Below, one piece after another: positions 17,255-25,964 of a stretch of 41,322 bases of DNA. The position numbers were made by a program, and so were the translations under genes. This DNA is from Oscillospiraceae bacterium. Lineage in GTDB: Bacteria > Bacillota > Clostridia > Oscillospirales > Ruminococcaceae. The stretch covers positions 1-41,322 of the forward strand of contig WRAV01000019.1 in NCBI GenBank assembly GCA_009780025.1, written 5' to 3'. Each line of letters starts with the position of its first letter. Positions within the stretch are counted from its first letter, which is position 1. The notes under the pieces were generated by a model. The model did no database searches. It was not told the origin of the DNA and saw only the letters and a list, made by a program, of their open reading frames with translations.

Positions 17255-17280
17255 AAGGGAACTTTTGAAAAAGTTCCCTT
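17255..17280. repeat. Perfect 10-bp inverted repeat between murA and ftsQ
   Basis: AAGGGAACTT (17255-17264) and AAGTTCCCTT (17271-17280) enclose TTGAAA. No U-run follows on either strand, so it is not a typical terminator. It could be a dispersed repeat, a protein-binding site or an mRNA-stability hairpin. Confidence 0.5.
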
Positions 17281-17355
17281 ATAACGGTTACTATTTTCCG
17301 CTTTTCAGTGTCTACTAATATAGGGACAAGCATACTACTCAGCGGAGGCAGCGTA

Positions 17356-18294
17356 TTGAAAAGAAGACAGCTACAAGGCAAAAACCGCCAACCTGGCAGT
17401 TCAGCAGCAGCCGGGCAGAATCGTAGGGGCAGGCCGATTCGTCCAGCCAGAAGGCGTAGGCGAGGCAAAAGGACACTGCACTATTTGCTGCTGTTGCTTT
17501 TTGTGTTAGGTGCGGGCGCTATAATTTTAATGACCGTATTGCTCCAGATAGAGGAAGTAATTGTAACAGGTGCCGGCAGATACCAAGCGGACGAGATAAT
17601 CGAGGCCAGCGGGATTGAGGTGGGCGAAAACCTGCTGAGATTCAATGCCGGTGCAATTGAAGGTGAGCTGCTGAGCGAATTTCCATATTTAAGCGCGGTT
17701 AGGGTGCGCAGGCGGTTCCCGCACACGGTTGAGCTGGTGCTAACCCAGTATCAGCCCCAAGCCGCTTTGCTTTATGACGACGGGCTGGCCTTTATAATCT
17801 TGGAGGGGAAGTTGCTTGAGCGCGGAGCCCGCGAGCTCCCGCCCGGGCTGCCCCTAGTGCGCGGGATAAGCCTTGAAGGCCTTCAACCTGGAGAAACGCT
17901 CGGCAGGGGAGAGAACCCGGAAAATGAAGAGCGCCTTATTATGCTGCGCTACTTGCTCGAAGCTGCCGAGATCGTGGGCTTTCCGCCCATCACCGATGTG
18001 GACTTAAGTGACAGGCTAAATATAAGGATGGTACACGAGAACCGCTTACTCATAGAGCTGGGGAGTGAGGCAGGTTTAGAGTACAAGCTCACCTTTCTAA
18101 ACCACATTATACAAAATGAGGTGAGCCCCACAGCACAGGCCAGCCTGGATGCCTCCGGTGCGAGGCACAGGCGGATCATAAAGCGGGAGGGCAGAATGGT
18201 TGGTGGTCAGTTTATTCCGGATGAGATGCAGCCTCCATACGCTATGGTCGCGGGAGAGGAAGTAGACGAGGAAGAATTGGACAACGCCGACTGA
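17356..18294 (+). CDS. ftsQ: Cell division protein FtsQ/DivIB
   Basis: A bitopic divisome protein with a very basic cytoplasmic tail (many Arg/Lys in the first 50 residues), one transmembrane helix (about 54-76) and an outside POTRA domain beginning IEEVIVTGAGRYQADEIIEASGIEVGENL. The FPYLSAVRVRRRFPHTVELVLTQ segment is characteristic. A beta domain and an acidic tail follow. I place the start at TTG 17356 because GGAGG lies 7 bases upstream; the longer frame from 17308 has no such site. It sits between murA and ftsZ as expected in Clostridia. Confidence 0.9.
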   Translation: MKRRQLQGKNRQPGSSAAAGQNRRGRPIRPARRRRRGKRTLHYLLLLLFVLGAGAIILMTVLLQIEEVIVTGAGRYQADEIIEASGIEVGENLLRFNAGAIEGELLSEFPYLSAVRVRRRFPHTVELVLTQYQPQAALLYDDGLAFIILEGKLLERGARELPPGLPLVRGISLEGLQPGETLGRGENPENEERLIMLRYLLEAAEIVGFPPITDVDLSDRLNIRMVHENRLLIELGSEAGLEYKLTFLNHIIQNEVSPTAQASLDASGARHRRIIKREGRMVGGQFIPDEMQPPYAMVAGEEVDEEELDNAD

Positions 18295-18506
18295 TGGAAA
18301 ATTTTGACTTTAAAGCCAAAAAAGCCTGTGTGAGAGGGTCGAATAATGAACAATGGTTAAATTTATAAAAAACGACGACAAAAAAGACGGAAGTCGGCTT
18401 GTCTTTTGCGCTAAAATTTGTTAAAGTATTAGAGAGTGTATTTGGTGTGTTTTGTGAGAGAGTAAAGCCCTACAGAGATTCGAGGTATGGGAGGCGTTTA
18501 GGACAG

Positions 18507-19628
<1,122 letters not shown>

Positions 19629-19644
19629 CTTATAACGAATAAAG

Positions 19645-19680
19645 AACCGCGCACCCTGTCATAGGATGCGCGGTTTTGTG
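19645..19680 (+). terminator. Bidirectional terminator after ftsZ
   Basis: AACCGCGCA (19645-19653) pairs with TGCGCGGTT (19667-19675), loop 13 bases, followed by TTGTGTGT. On the minus strand the stem is followed by CTTTATT, so it can also end the convergent lysine operon. Confidence 0.8.
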
Positions 19681-19686
19681 TGTAAT

Positions 19687-19896
19687 TCACGGTGTTTTTT
19701 TCTGATTTGATTGGTCGACTTCCTGTGCCTTGGCGGCCGCGTCAAGGCGGTCTCGTGCGAGGGAGATGGTGGTTAGCGTATCCCCCAGCTGCGTCAACGC
19801 AGACCCAAGCAGGGCGGTGTCTTCGGACGATAGTTGCTTGGATATCGAGACAGCCGCCGCGGTTATCGCGACAACGATTTCTTCCGGCAAGAGCAC
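19687..19896 (-). CDS. Small protein of unknown function
   Basis: This is a 69-residue, mostly helical, Ala-rich protein (LLPEEIVVAITAAAVSISKQLSSED...) with no obvious membrane helix or motif. The start is GTG 19896 behind AGGGTGG. It lies 39 bases after the ACT-domain gene on the same strand and ends at the shared terminator, so it is probably the last gene of the lysine operon. The amphipathic helix pattern suggests a small helical bundle; no function is proposed. Confidence 0.6.
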   Translation of the reverse strand: MLLPEEIVVAITAAAVSISKQLSSEDTALLGSALTQLGDTLTTISLARDRLDAAAKAQEVDQSNQKKTP

Positions 19897-19935
19897 TTTA
19901 CCACCCTATACCACTATATGCGGCAGGGCTGGTGG

Positions 19936-20400
19936 TTAGAGCTCGAAGTCTCTCTCGATAGCGGACTTTGCGCCGGGAAGGCAGGGGGCAGGTATAAGCA
20001 GAGAGATGTCTATCTCAGAGGTGGTAATGAGCTGTGGCTCTACCCCTGCGTCGGCAAGAGCGCTCAGCGCCCGGGCAAACACCCCGGAGGCGGTGCGCAT
20101 CTCCTCCCCAAATAGTTGGAGCTTGACATTGCCGCTGCTTACCAGGCTGCTTACATCCGGATGGGCCTCACGCAGCTTTTTGGCTGCGTCCAGCACCCCG
20201 CGCAGGTCGGTGTCCAGGCAGGTGAAGGCTATGCTCACCCGCTCCCCCACCGGCGAGGTTTGGGAGACCATGTCGATAACAATTCCTGCCTGCCCAAGGC
20301 CGGTAAAGAAGTCGGCGGTTACGCCAAGGTTGAGAGGCATCTTATTTAGGGTGACTACGGACACATCTTCGCAGATATCGAGTTTGCTTACGCCATACAT
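19936..20400 (-). CDS. Free-standing ACT-domain protein, aspartokinase regulatory-half-like
   Basis: The 154-residue product begins with KLDICEDVSVVTLNKMP and carries two ACT-like repeats: one around GQAGIVIDMVSQTSPVGERVSIAFTC and one around VKLQLFGEEMRTASGVFARALSALADAGVEPQLITTSEIDISLLI. The second matches the amino-acid-binding motif of aspartokinase C-terminal domains, but no kinase domain is present. Its start overlaps the dapB stop (TAATG). A role as a separate lysine or threonine sensor for aspartokinase or the operon is inferred from context. It could instead be an orphan ACT protein with another partner. Confidence 0.75.
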   Translation of the reverse strand: MYGVSKLDICEDVSVVTLNKMPLNLGVTADFFTGLGQAGIVIDMVSQTSPVGERVSIAFTCLDTDLRGVLDAAKKLREAHPDVSSLVSSGNVKLQLFGEEMRTASGVFARALSALADAGVEPQLITTSEIDISLLIPAPCLPGAKSAIERDFEL

Positions 20401-21164
20401 TAGGTAGCCTCCTCGTTAATTAGATCGTTCATATCGTACAGCCGTCCGGCCGGCTTGCCAACCATAAAGCGGGCTGCGCTGAGTGCCCCGGTGGCAAACA
20501 CTTCTCTGGAGTGGGCCGCGTGAGTAATGCTCAAGGTCTCGTCCTGGCCGGCGAAGAGCAGTTCGTGCTCGCCCACGATAGTGCCGCCGCGCACAGCGTG
20601 CATTCCGATCTCGCTTTTACCCCGCTTTTGCCGCTTTGAATGGCGCTCGTGGACGTACTCCGGCGGCGTGGCGAACTCTCCGCTCACCGCGTCCGCCAGC
20701 ATAAGGGCGGTGCCGCTGGGTGCGTCCAGCTTGCGGTTGTGGTGCTTCTCGATGATTTCGATGTCGAACTGGCTGCCGAGTATTCTGGCAGCGGTCTTTG
20801 CCAGCGCCGACATCAGGTTTATCCCTAGAGACATGTTGAAGCTGAAGAAGATGGGTGTCTGTTTCGCCGCCTCTCGCACCTGGGCAATCTGGGTTTCGTC
20901 CAGACCGGTGGTTGCCAGTACGAGGGGGATGCCGCTGCGCTCTGCCAGTTCCAGCAACCTATTAAGGGCCGAAGGGTGGCTGAAATCCACGATAACGTCG
21001 GCCTTTGTGTCGCACGTTACCGCGCTTTGAAAGACAGGGTAGCCCAGCTGCAAATCGGTGGCGGGGTCGATGCCGGCCACAATGTTACAGTCGATGCTAC
21101 ATGCCCGTACGGCAACTGCCCGGCCCATAGCGCCCCCGCAGCCTGAGAGTATGATATCAGTCAT
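20400..21164 (-). CDS. dapB: 4-hydroxy-tetrahydrodipicolinate reductase
   Basis: DapB reduces the product of DapA with NAD(P)H to tetrahydrodipicolinate, on the path to diaminopimelate and lysine. The N-terminal nucleotide-binding loop is SGCGGAMGRAV, followed by VDFSHPSALNRLL and ATTGLDETQ. The catalytic segment EIIEKHHNRKLDAPSGTAL contains the His-His pair and substrate lysine. The length of 254 residues is normal. It lies 12 bases after dapA. Confidence 0.95.
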   Translation of the reverse strand: MTDIILSGCGGAMGRAVAVRACSIDCNIVAGIDPATDLQLGYPVFQSAVTCDTKADVIVDFSHPSALNRLLELAERSGIPLVLATTGLDETQIAQVREAAKQTPIFFSFNMSLGINLMSALAKTAARILGSQFDIEIIEKHHNRKLDAPSGTALMLADAVSGEFATPPEYVHERHSKRQKRGKSEIGMHAVRGGTIVGEHELLFAGQDETLSITHAAHSREVFATGALSAARFMVGKPAGRLYDMNDLINEEAT

Positions 21165-21176
21165 TTGCCCACATCC

Positions 21177-22067
21177 TTACTTGATTAGCCCATGTTTTTT
21201 CAGCTGCCCGGCTAGCTGCAGCTTGGCGGCCGGGTCAATTTCGATGAGAGGCAACCGGCAAGGGCCGACCTCCCAGCCCATCAGGTTGAGGGCCTCCTTG
21301 ACCGGTACCGGGTTTATGTCGCAGAACATGGAGTCGATTATCCCCATCAGCCCGGTTTGTAATTTAGCCGCACCGGCGGTGTCGCCATCTAAGAACAGCT
21401 GGGTCATCTGGTGGGTCTGCACCGGTAAAATATTTGCGATAACCGAGATAACCCCAATACCGCCCAAGCTCATAAGCGGGATGATAAAGTCGTCGTTGCC
21501 GGAGTAAAAGGCCAATTCGTCGCCGCACATATCGATTGTCCGGGCCGCCGAGCCTATATCGCCGTTTGCCTCTTTGGTGGCAACTATGTTGGGGTGTTTA
21601 CTGAGCTCAAAGTATGTATCGGGAGTGATGTTCATGGCGGTGCGCCCGGGCACGTTGTAGACTATCATAGGCAGGTCGGTGGCGTCGGCAATGGTGCTGT
21701 AGTGGCGTATCAGACCGCGCTGAGAGGTTTTGTTGTAGTAAGGCGTGACGTGCAGCAGCGCGTCGGCGCCCACCCGCTTGGCTTCTTTAGAAAGTGCCAC
21801 GGCATGGGGAGTGTCGTTGGAGCCGCAGCCCGCGACAATTGGAATCCGCCCGGCTGCGCGCTCGACAGTGTAGCGGATGCACTCAATCTGTGTTTCATCC
21901 GAGAGGGTAGAGGCCTCGCCGGTGGTGCCGCAGATGACGATACAGTCGGTGCCCTCGCGGATATGCCAGTCTATAAGCTCGCCCAGCTTGGGGTAATTTA
22001 TGCTCAAATCCGGGTTGAACGGCGTGACAATTGCAACGCCTGAGCCTCTGAATACAATCTTCTTCAT
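21177..22067 (-). CDS. dapA: 4-hydroxy-tetrahydrodipicolinate synthase
   Basis: DapA condenses pyruvate with aspartate semialdehyde. The TIM-barrel family marks are GVAIVTPF, GTTGEASTL, the catalytic tyrosine in YNVPGRTAMN, and the Schiff-base lysine in IVATKEANGDI. The length of 296 residues is typical. ATG 22067 has AGGAGGT 8 bases upstream. I see no strong promoter of its own; upstream on the opposite strand lies the GNAT gene, so transcription from asd would have to pass through that gene antisense. Confidence 0.96.
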   Translation of the reverse strand: MKKIVFRGSGVAIVTPFNPDLSINYPKLGELIDWHIREGTDCIVICGTTGEASTLSDETQIECIRYTVERAAGRIPIVAGCGSNDTPHAVALSKEAKRVGADALLHVTPYYNKTSQRGLIRHYSTIADATDLPMIVYNVPGRTAMNITPDTYFELSKHPNIVATKEANGDIGSAARTIDMCGDELAFYSGNDDFIIPLMSLGGIGVISVIANILPVQTHQMTQLFLDGDTAGAAKLQTGLMGIIDSMFCDINPVPVKEALNLMGWEVGPCRLPLIEIDPAAKLQLAGQLKKHGLIK

Positions 22068-22132
22068 TTGGCTGTACCTCCTAAGTGTGATATGTGCGGT
22101 ATTTCATTTTGCCTGAGACTGCAGCTGGGGCC

Positions 22133-22161
22133 TTGCTTTGCCTAAGAGCCTGGCGTATAAT
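22133..22161 (+). promoter_or_regulatory. Sigma-A promoter of the GNAT gene
   Basis: TTGCTT (22133-22138) and TATAAT (22156-22161) are 17 bases apart. Transcription would begin near 22168, which rules out the frame's first TTG at 22138 as start and supports TTG 22198. Confidence 0.75.
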
Positions 22162-22197
22162 GTGGAAAGCTTACACGATAAAAAGGGGACGCCGGCT

Positions 22198-22641
22198 TTG
22201 GATATTGTTATTGTAGGCGACAACAAAAGAAAATTTCTTGATTTACTGTTTTTAGCTGATGAGCAAGAAGATATGATTGACAAATATTTGGATAGAGGGA
22301 CGCTATTTGCGCTATATGACAGCGACTTAAAAAGCATTTGCGTTGTAACAGAAGAGGGGAATGGCGCTTTCGAGATACAGAGCTTGGCGACATACCCGCA
22401 GTTCCAAGGAAGAGGATACGGTAGACATCTAATCGGATATGTGTGTAACTATTATAAAGGCAAAGGCACGATTATGATTGTCGGAACAGGCGATAGTCCT
22501 ACTATTATACTATTTTATGAGAATAGCGGCTTTGTGTTTTCTCACCGCATAGAAAACTACTTCCTTGAGCATTACAATAAGCCAATCTTTGAAGCAGGTG
22601 TGCAGTTGAAGGACAAAGTATATTTAAAGAGGACCTTGTGA
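22198..22641 (+). CDS. GNAT-family N-acetyltransferase
   Basis: A 147-residue acetyl-CoA-dependent acetyltransferase. The core motif FEIQSLATYPQFQGRGYGRHLIGYV contains the QxxGxG acetyl-CoA pyrophosphate loop; the NSGFVFSHRIENYF region matches the family C-terminal motif. It resembles the YvbK-like group. The substrate is unknown. Start TTG 22198 lies downstream of the promoter and has GGGG about 10 bases before it. The gene is oriented against asd and dapA, between which it is inserted, and it looks more AT-rich than they do, suggesting later acquisition. Confidence 0.85.
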   Translation: MDIVIVGDNKRKFLDLLFLADEQEDMIDKYLDRGTLFALYDSDLKSICVVTEEGNGAFEIQSLATYPQFQGRGYGRHLIGYVCNYYKGKGTIMIVGTGDSPTIILFYENSGFVFSHRIENYFLEHYNKPIFEAGVQLKDKVYLKRTL

Positions 22642-22648
22642 TTTAGCT

Positions 22649-23728
22649 CTAATCAAAATACCCCTTCGCTGCCAAAAGCTCCGCAGTCAGCACCGCGCCG
22701 CCCGCAGCACCGCGCAGCGTATTGTGCGAAAGGCAGACAAACTTCAGGTCATATACATGGTCGGGGCGCACTCGGCCGACGCTGATAGCCATTCCGTTCT
22801 CTAAGTTGCGGTCTAGGCCGGTTTGGGGACGGTTGTCTTCTTCAAACAGGTGTAGGAACTGCTTTGGCGCACTGGGCAGTGCGAGCCTTTGAGCCTCGCC
22901 GGCGAAGTCGCGCATCAATTTCTTGGCGGCCTCGATTTCGGGTGGCCGCTCGAACTTTACGAATACGGCAGCCATATGTCCATCGCTGACCGGAACACGC
23001 AGGCATTGCGTGGTTATTACCGGCTCAGTGGCATCTACAATTGCGCCACCCTGCACTTCGCCCCAGATTTTCAGCGGCTCTCGCTCGCTTTTTTCTTCCT
23101 CGCCGCCGATGTAGGGGATAACATTATCCACCATTTCCGGCCAGCTCTCGAAGGTTTTACCTGCCCCGGATATTGCCTGATACGTACAGGCGAGCACCTC
23201 TTTTATCCCAAATTCGCACAGAGGATGGAGTGCAGGCAGGTAGCTCTGCAGCGAGCAGTTAGACTTGACAGCGACAAATCCGCGCCTCACGCCCAGCCGT
23301 TTGCGCTGTGCCGCGATGACCTCCAAGTGTTCAGGGTTGATTTCGGGTATAACCATGGGCACGTCTGGGGTGCCACGGTGAGCCGAGTTGTTGGAGACTA
23401 CCGGGCAATTGAGCAGGGCGTACTTGTCTTCCAGTGCTCGCACGGCCTCTTTGGGCATATCCACCGCGCAGAAGATAAAATCGACCATCCCTGCGATTTT
23501 TTCGGCATCCCCGTCGGCGTCCATGACGGTCATCTCGGCAATGGCGGGTGGCAGCGGTGTTTCCATTGCCCAGCGGCTTCGGGTAGCGTCGGCGTAGCTC
23601 TTGCCGGCGCTATTGGAGCTGGCAGCAAGCGCGGTGATCTTAAACCAAGGGTGGCCATTCAGAAGACTCACGAAGCGTTGGCCTACCATGCCGGTGGCAC
23701 CCACTATGGCTGCTTTATACGTTTTCAT
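22649..23728 (-). CDS. asd: Aspartate-semialdehyde dehydrogenase, archaeal/fungal-type
   Basis: Asd reduces aspartyl phosphate to aspartate semialdehyde, the branch point to lysine/diaminopimelate, threonine and methionine. The N-terminal AAIVGATGMVGQRF binds NADP; VKSNCSLQ carries the active-site cysteine, and SGAGKTFESWPEMVDNVIPYIGGEEEKSE is the signature of the class first described in Archaea and fungi. The length is 359 residues. ATG 23728 gives the normal N-terminus and has AAAGGAG about 11 bases upstream. The frame could extend to 23803, but that runs through a hairpin of the leader. Transcription starts behind a lysine riboswitch. Confidence 0.95.
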   Translation of the reverse strand: MKTYKAAIVGATGMVGQRFVSLLNGHPWFKITALAASSNSAGKSYADATRSRWAMETPLPPAIAEMTVMDADGDAEKIAGMVDFIFCAVDMPKEAVRALEDKYALLNCPVVSNNSAHRGTPDVPMVIPEINPEHLEVIAAQRKRLGVRRGFVAVKSNCSLQSYLPALHPLCEFGIKEVLACTYQAISGAGKTFESWPEMVDNVIPYIGGEEEKSEREPLKIWGEVQGGAIVDATEPVITTQCLRVPVSDGHMAAVFVKFERPPEIEAAKKLMRDFAGEAQRLALPSAPKQFLHLFEEDNRPQTGLDRNLENGMAISVGRVRPDHVYDLKFVCLSHNTLRGAAGGAVLTAELLAAKGYFD

Positions 23729-23761
23729 GTCGATTTTGGCTCCTTTGCGCAAAATTCTTAT

Positions 23762-23809
23762 GCGCATGTTTCTTGCGTTTCTTATGAAACGCAACCGAAA
23801 CATATGCGC
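23762..23809. repeat. Long hairpin just upstream of the asd ribosome site
   Basis: GCGCATGTTTC-TTGCGTTTC (23762-23781) and GAAACGCAA...GAAACA.ATGCGC (23786-23809) form a near-perfect stem of about 20 bp with a 4-base loop. On the minus strand it ends about 15 bases before AAAGGAG, and GCGC recurs next to that site, so an alternative fold could mask it. No U-run follows, so it is not a simple terminator. Confidence 0.6.
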
Positions 23810-23834
23810 AATTATATTCTAAAGTTTACGAAGA

Positions 23835-23867
23835 ATATAATAAGCGACCGGGTTGAAAACCGGTCGC
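23835..23867 (-). terminator. Riboswitch expression-platform terminator
   Basis: On the minus strand GCGACCGG (23867-23860) pairs with CCGGTCGC (23851-23844), 8-base loop, followed by the U-rich TTATTATATTC. It lies between the lysine aptamer and asd and is the likely lysine-induced terminator. Confidence 0.65.
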
Positions 23868-23921
23868 GAATGCAATATAATAATAAGCGCTGTGCCGCGC
23901 AAAGACCATGCGGGCACGAAG

Positions 23922-24093
23922 TTCGGAAGCGCCTCATCATATTGCATGATGACAGTTGCATGCCTTGTCGGCAATGCACCCAGAAAACAGCGTGGCCTGG
24001 GTGCTGTCTTCTTCGGCGGCTGAGCCTTTCGGCGGGACATTAGCCTGGCCGGCCCGTTCCCGCGTACTTATCAAGAGCCGCGCCTCTATCCGG
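23922..24093 (-). ncRNA. Lysine riboswitch (L box) controlling asd
   Basis: On the minus strand the leader contains the conserved blocks of the lysine aptamer in order: GATAGAGGCGCG near the 5' side (24090-24079), an AAGTA block, GCCGAAG-type segments, GCAACTGTCAT in the second half and ATGATGAGGCGCTTCCG at the 3' side (23940-23924). CGGA at the 5' end can pair with TCCG at the 3' end to close helix P1. It lies about 200 bases upstream of asd, with a terminator hairpin between. The family normally stops transcription when lysine is plentiful. Whether the control extends to dapA beyond the inserted GNAT gene is inferred. Confidence 0.88.
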
Positions 24094-24104
24094 TTCTTCT
24101 TACC

Positions 24105-24133
24105 AGTGTACCACTTACAATTTGCCCTGTCAA
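24105..24133 (-). promoter_or_regulatory. Sigma-A promoter of the asd leader
   Basis: Minus-strand TTGACA (24133-24128) and TACACT (24110-24105) are 17 bases apart. Transcription starts near 24098, immediately before the lysine aptamer. Confidence 0.85.
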
Positions 24134-24163
24134 GAGAAACGTCACAAAGAAGGAGAGTCTTAG

Positions 24164-24841
24164 ATGACCTACAATAAAAGGTTTACATTAGCCACGATTT
24201 TTGTTGTAACGTTGCTGTTTGCAAGTTGTGCGGGACAACAAGAAAGCCCACCTGAGCAGCTGCCTGTCGAACAGGCAGTTTCGCCGGAACCTAATTCTTC
24301 AGAGCGAAACGAAATGGCCACACCGCCGCCTGAATACGAATATGAGGCGGTATGGGAGGAGCAAACTCCCGCAATTACAACAGAGGTTGCGCAAGCTTAT
24401 TACGCCTTTTTTAGTAGCTTAGAAATTATTGAGTACGTAGGCATACATGGGCCTGGGCAAATGTGGGGGCATCGCGTTGGGGACGAAGTGCGCTTGACTA
24501 AGGTAGTAGTGCTTTCTCAAATAGAGGAGCTGGGCAACCCAATTCTTGTTCTTTATGAATTCGCACTTGAAAATGATGGCTTAACTGTAAATGAGTTTAT
24601 GTTGGCAAGTGCTTATCTCGTCAGAGACGGGGAGTTGGACAGTGTTTTGAACGAAGAAGAGTTTGGGACTATTTTTAACGTAAACCCTATTATTGATGGA
24701 TGGCCTACGCATGCCCGTGACCCTAATGGAGTTATACAAGAAGTTGAGATTAACGGGGAGAGAGTCTTCTCTATTGACCTTCTGTTAGGTTCACAAGCTG
24801 AAATGGACACTCTTCTTGGAATGCTTAGAGAACGCATGTAG
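24164..24841 (+). CDS. Lipoprotein of unknown function
   Basis: The 225-residue product has a signal ending in the lipobox LFASC (cysteine at about residue 20), a Pro/Glu-rich linker to about residue 65, and an acidic soluble domain. I do not recognise the domain. ATG 24164 follows AAGGAGAG. It is transcribed away from asd; a TACAAT at 24116-24121 could be its -10 and would overlap the asd promoter. It is more AT-rich than queA, which follows 33 bases later on the same strand. Confidence 0.75.
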   Translation: MTYNKRFTLATIFVVTLLFASCAGQQESPPEQLPVEQAVSPEPNSSERNEMATPPPEYEYEAVWEEQTPAITTEVAQAYYAFFSSLEIIEYVGIHGPGQMWGHRVGDEVRLTKVVVLSQIEELGNPILVLYEFALENDGLTVNEFMLASAYLVRDGELDSVLNEEEFGTIFNVNPIIDGWPTHARDPNGVIQEVEINGERVFSIDLLLGSQAEMDTLLGMLRERM

Positions 24842-24873
24842 CTACGACTCAAGGTCAAAAGGAGACAATAAAA

Positions 24874-25917
24874 ATGAAACAAATGCAAACCTCAGATTTT
24901 GATTACCACCTGCCCGAAGAGCTAATCGCCCAGACCCCTTTGGAACAGCGAGACGGTTCTCGCTTGCTTGTCCTTGACCGCCAAAGCGGGGAGGTCGACC
25001 ACAGGCAGTTCAGGCAACTGCCCGACATTCTGCGGTCGGGGGATTGCCTTATTCTCAATGACTCCCGGGTGTTGCCAGCTCGACTGCTGGGCGAGAAGGT
25101 ACCCAGTGGCGGTGCGATAGAGTTTTTGCTCCTAGAGCGCCGGGAGGAGTACGTTTGGGAGATTCTCACCCGCCCGGGTCGCAAGGCGACCGTGGGGGCA
25201 AAGTTCTCCTTTGGCGGGGGGAAACTTTCCGGGGAAATAACCCAGGTGTTGCCCGACGGCAACCGGCTGGCGAAGTTTTCCTGCGAAGGTGACCTTATCG
25301 CGGTATTTGACGAGGTCGGCAAGATGCCGCTACCCCACTACATCACTGAGGAGCTGGAAGACAAAGAACGCTACCAGACCGTCTACGCCAAGGAGGCCGG
25401 TTCGGCGGCAGCGCCCACGGCCGGGCTTCACTTCACCCCTGAGCTGCTGGACAAGCTGCGGGAAAAAGGCGTTGGCATCGGCTTTGCCACCCTGCACGTG
25501 GGGCTAGGCACCTTCCGGCCTGTGAGTGACGAGAAAATTGAAAACCACCACATGCACACCGAGCGCTACACCCTGCCCGAAGAGACAGCAAAGCTCATCA
25601 ACGATACAAAGCAGGCGGGTGGCCGGGTAATTGCGGTGGGGACGACTTCCTGCCGCACCATTGAGGCAATAGCCCAGGACAATGGGGGCAAGGTAGTGCC
25701 ATGTTCCGGCGCGACTGAGCTGTTCTTGTACCCGGGTAGTGAGAGCAAATTCCAAGTGCTTGATGGACTGATCACCAACTTTCACCTGCCCAAGAGCACG
25801 CTTATAATGCTGGTGGCGGCTTTCGCTGGGTTCGAGAGCACCATGGAGGCGTATAGGCAGGCGGTAGAGGAGCGGTATAGGTTTTTCTCGTTTGGAGACA
25901 GTATGTTGATTCTCTAA
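24874..25917 (+). CDS. queA: S-adenosylmethionine:tRNA ribosyltransferase-isomerase
   Basis: QueA transfers the ribosyl part of SAM to 7-aminomethyl-7-deazaguanine in tRNA and so forms epoxyqueuosine. The N-terminal [26 protein letters not shown], the [13 protein letters not shown] block, [28 protein letters not shown] and the C-terminal [21 protein letters not shown] and [11 protein letters not shown] are all family motifs. The length of 347 residues is normal. AAGGAGACAATAAAA precedes ATG 24874. Confidence 0.95.
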   Translation: MKQMQTSDFDYHLPEELIAQTPLEQRDGSRLLVLDRQSGEVDHRQFRQLPDILRSGDCLILNDSRVLPARLLGEKVPSGGAIEFLLLERREEYVWEILTRPGRKATVGAKFSFGGGKLSGEITQVLPDGNRLAKFSCEGDLIAVFDEVGKMPLPHYITEELEDKERYQTVYAKEAGSAAAPTAGLHFTPELLDKLREKGVGIGFATLHVGLGTFRPVSDEKIENHHMHTERYTLPEETAKLINDTKQAGGRVIAVGTTSCRTIEAIAQDNGGKVVPCSGATELFLYPGSESKFQVLDGLITNFHLPKSTLIMLVAAFAGFESTMEAYRQAVEERYRFFSFGDSMLIL

Positions 25918-25928
25918 TCACCGCAGTA

Positions 25929-25957
25929 TTTACAAAACAGTCAGCTTGGTGTATAAT
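25929..25957 (+). promoter_or_regulatory. Sigma-A promoter of SRP RNA
   Basis: TTTACA (25929-25934) and TATAAT (25952-25957) are 17 bases apart. Transcription would start near 25964, about 10 bases before the closing helix of the SRP RNA. Confidence 0.85.
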
Positions 25958-25964
25958 TGTATAG

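Noticed and set aside
22889-24043. A 384-codon open frame on the plus strand across asd and its leader
   Set aside because: It is antisense to the well-supported asd gene, continues through the riboswitch and terminator, has no ribosome site, and its translation matches no family I know.
24092-24121. Plus-strand promoter for the lipoprotein at 24164
   Set aside because: TACAAT is acceptable as -10, but the -35 (GTTCTT) is poor and the site lies inside the opposing asd promoter; mentioned only in the gene entry.
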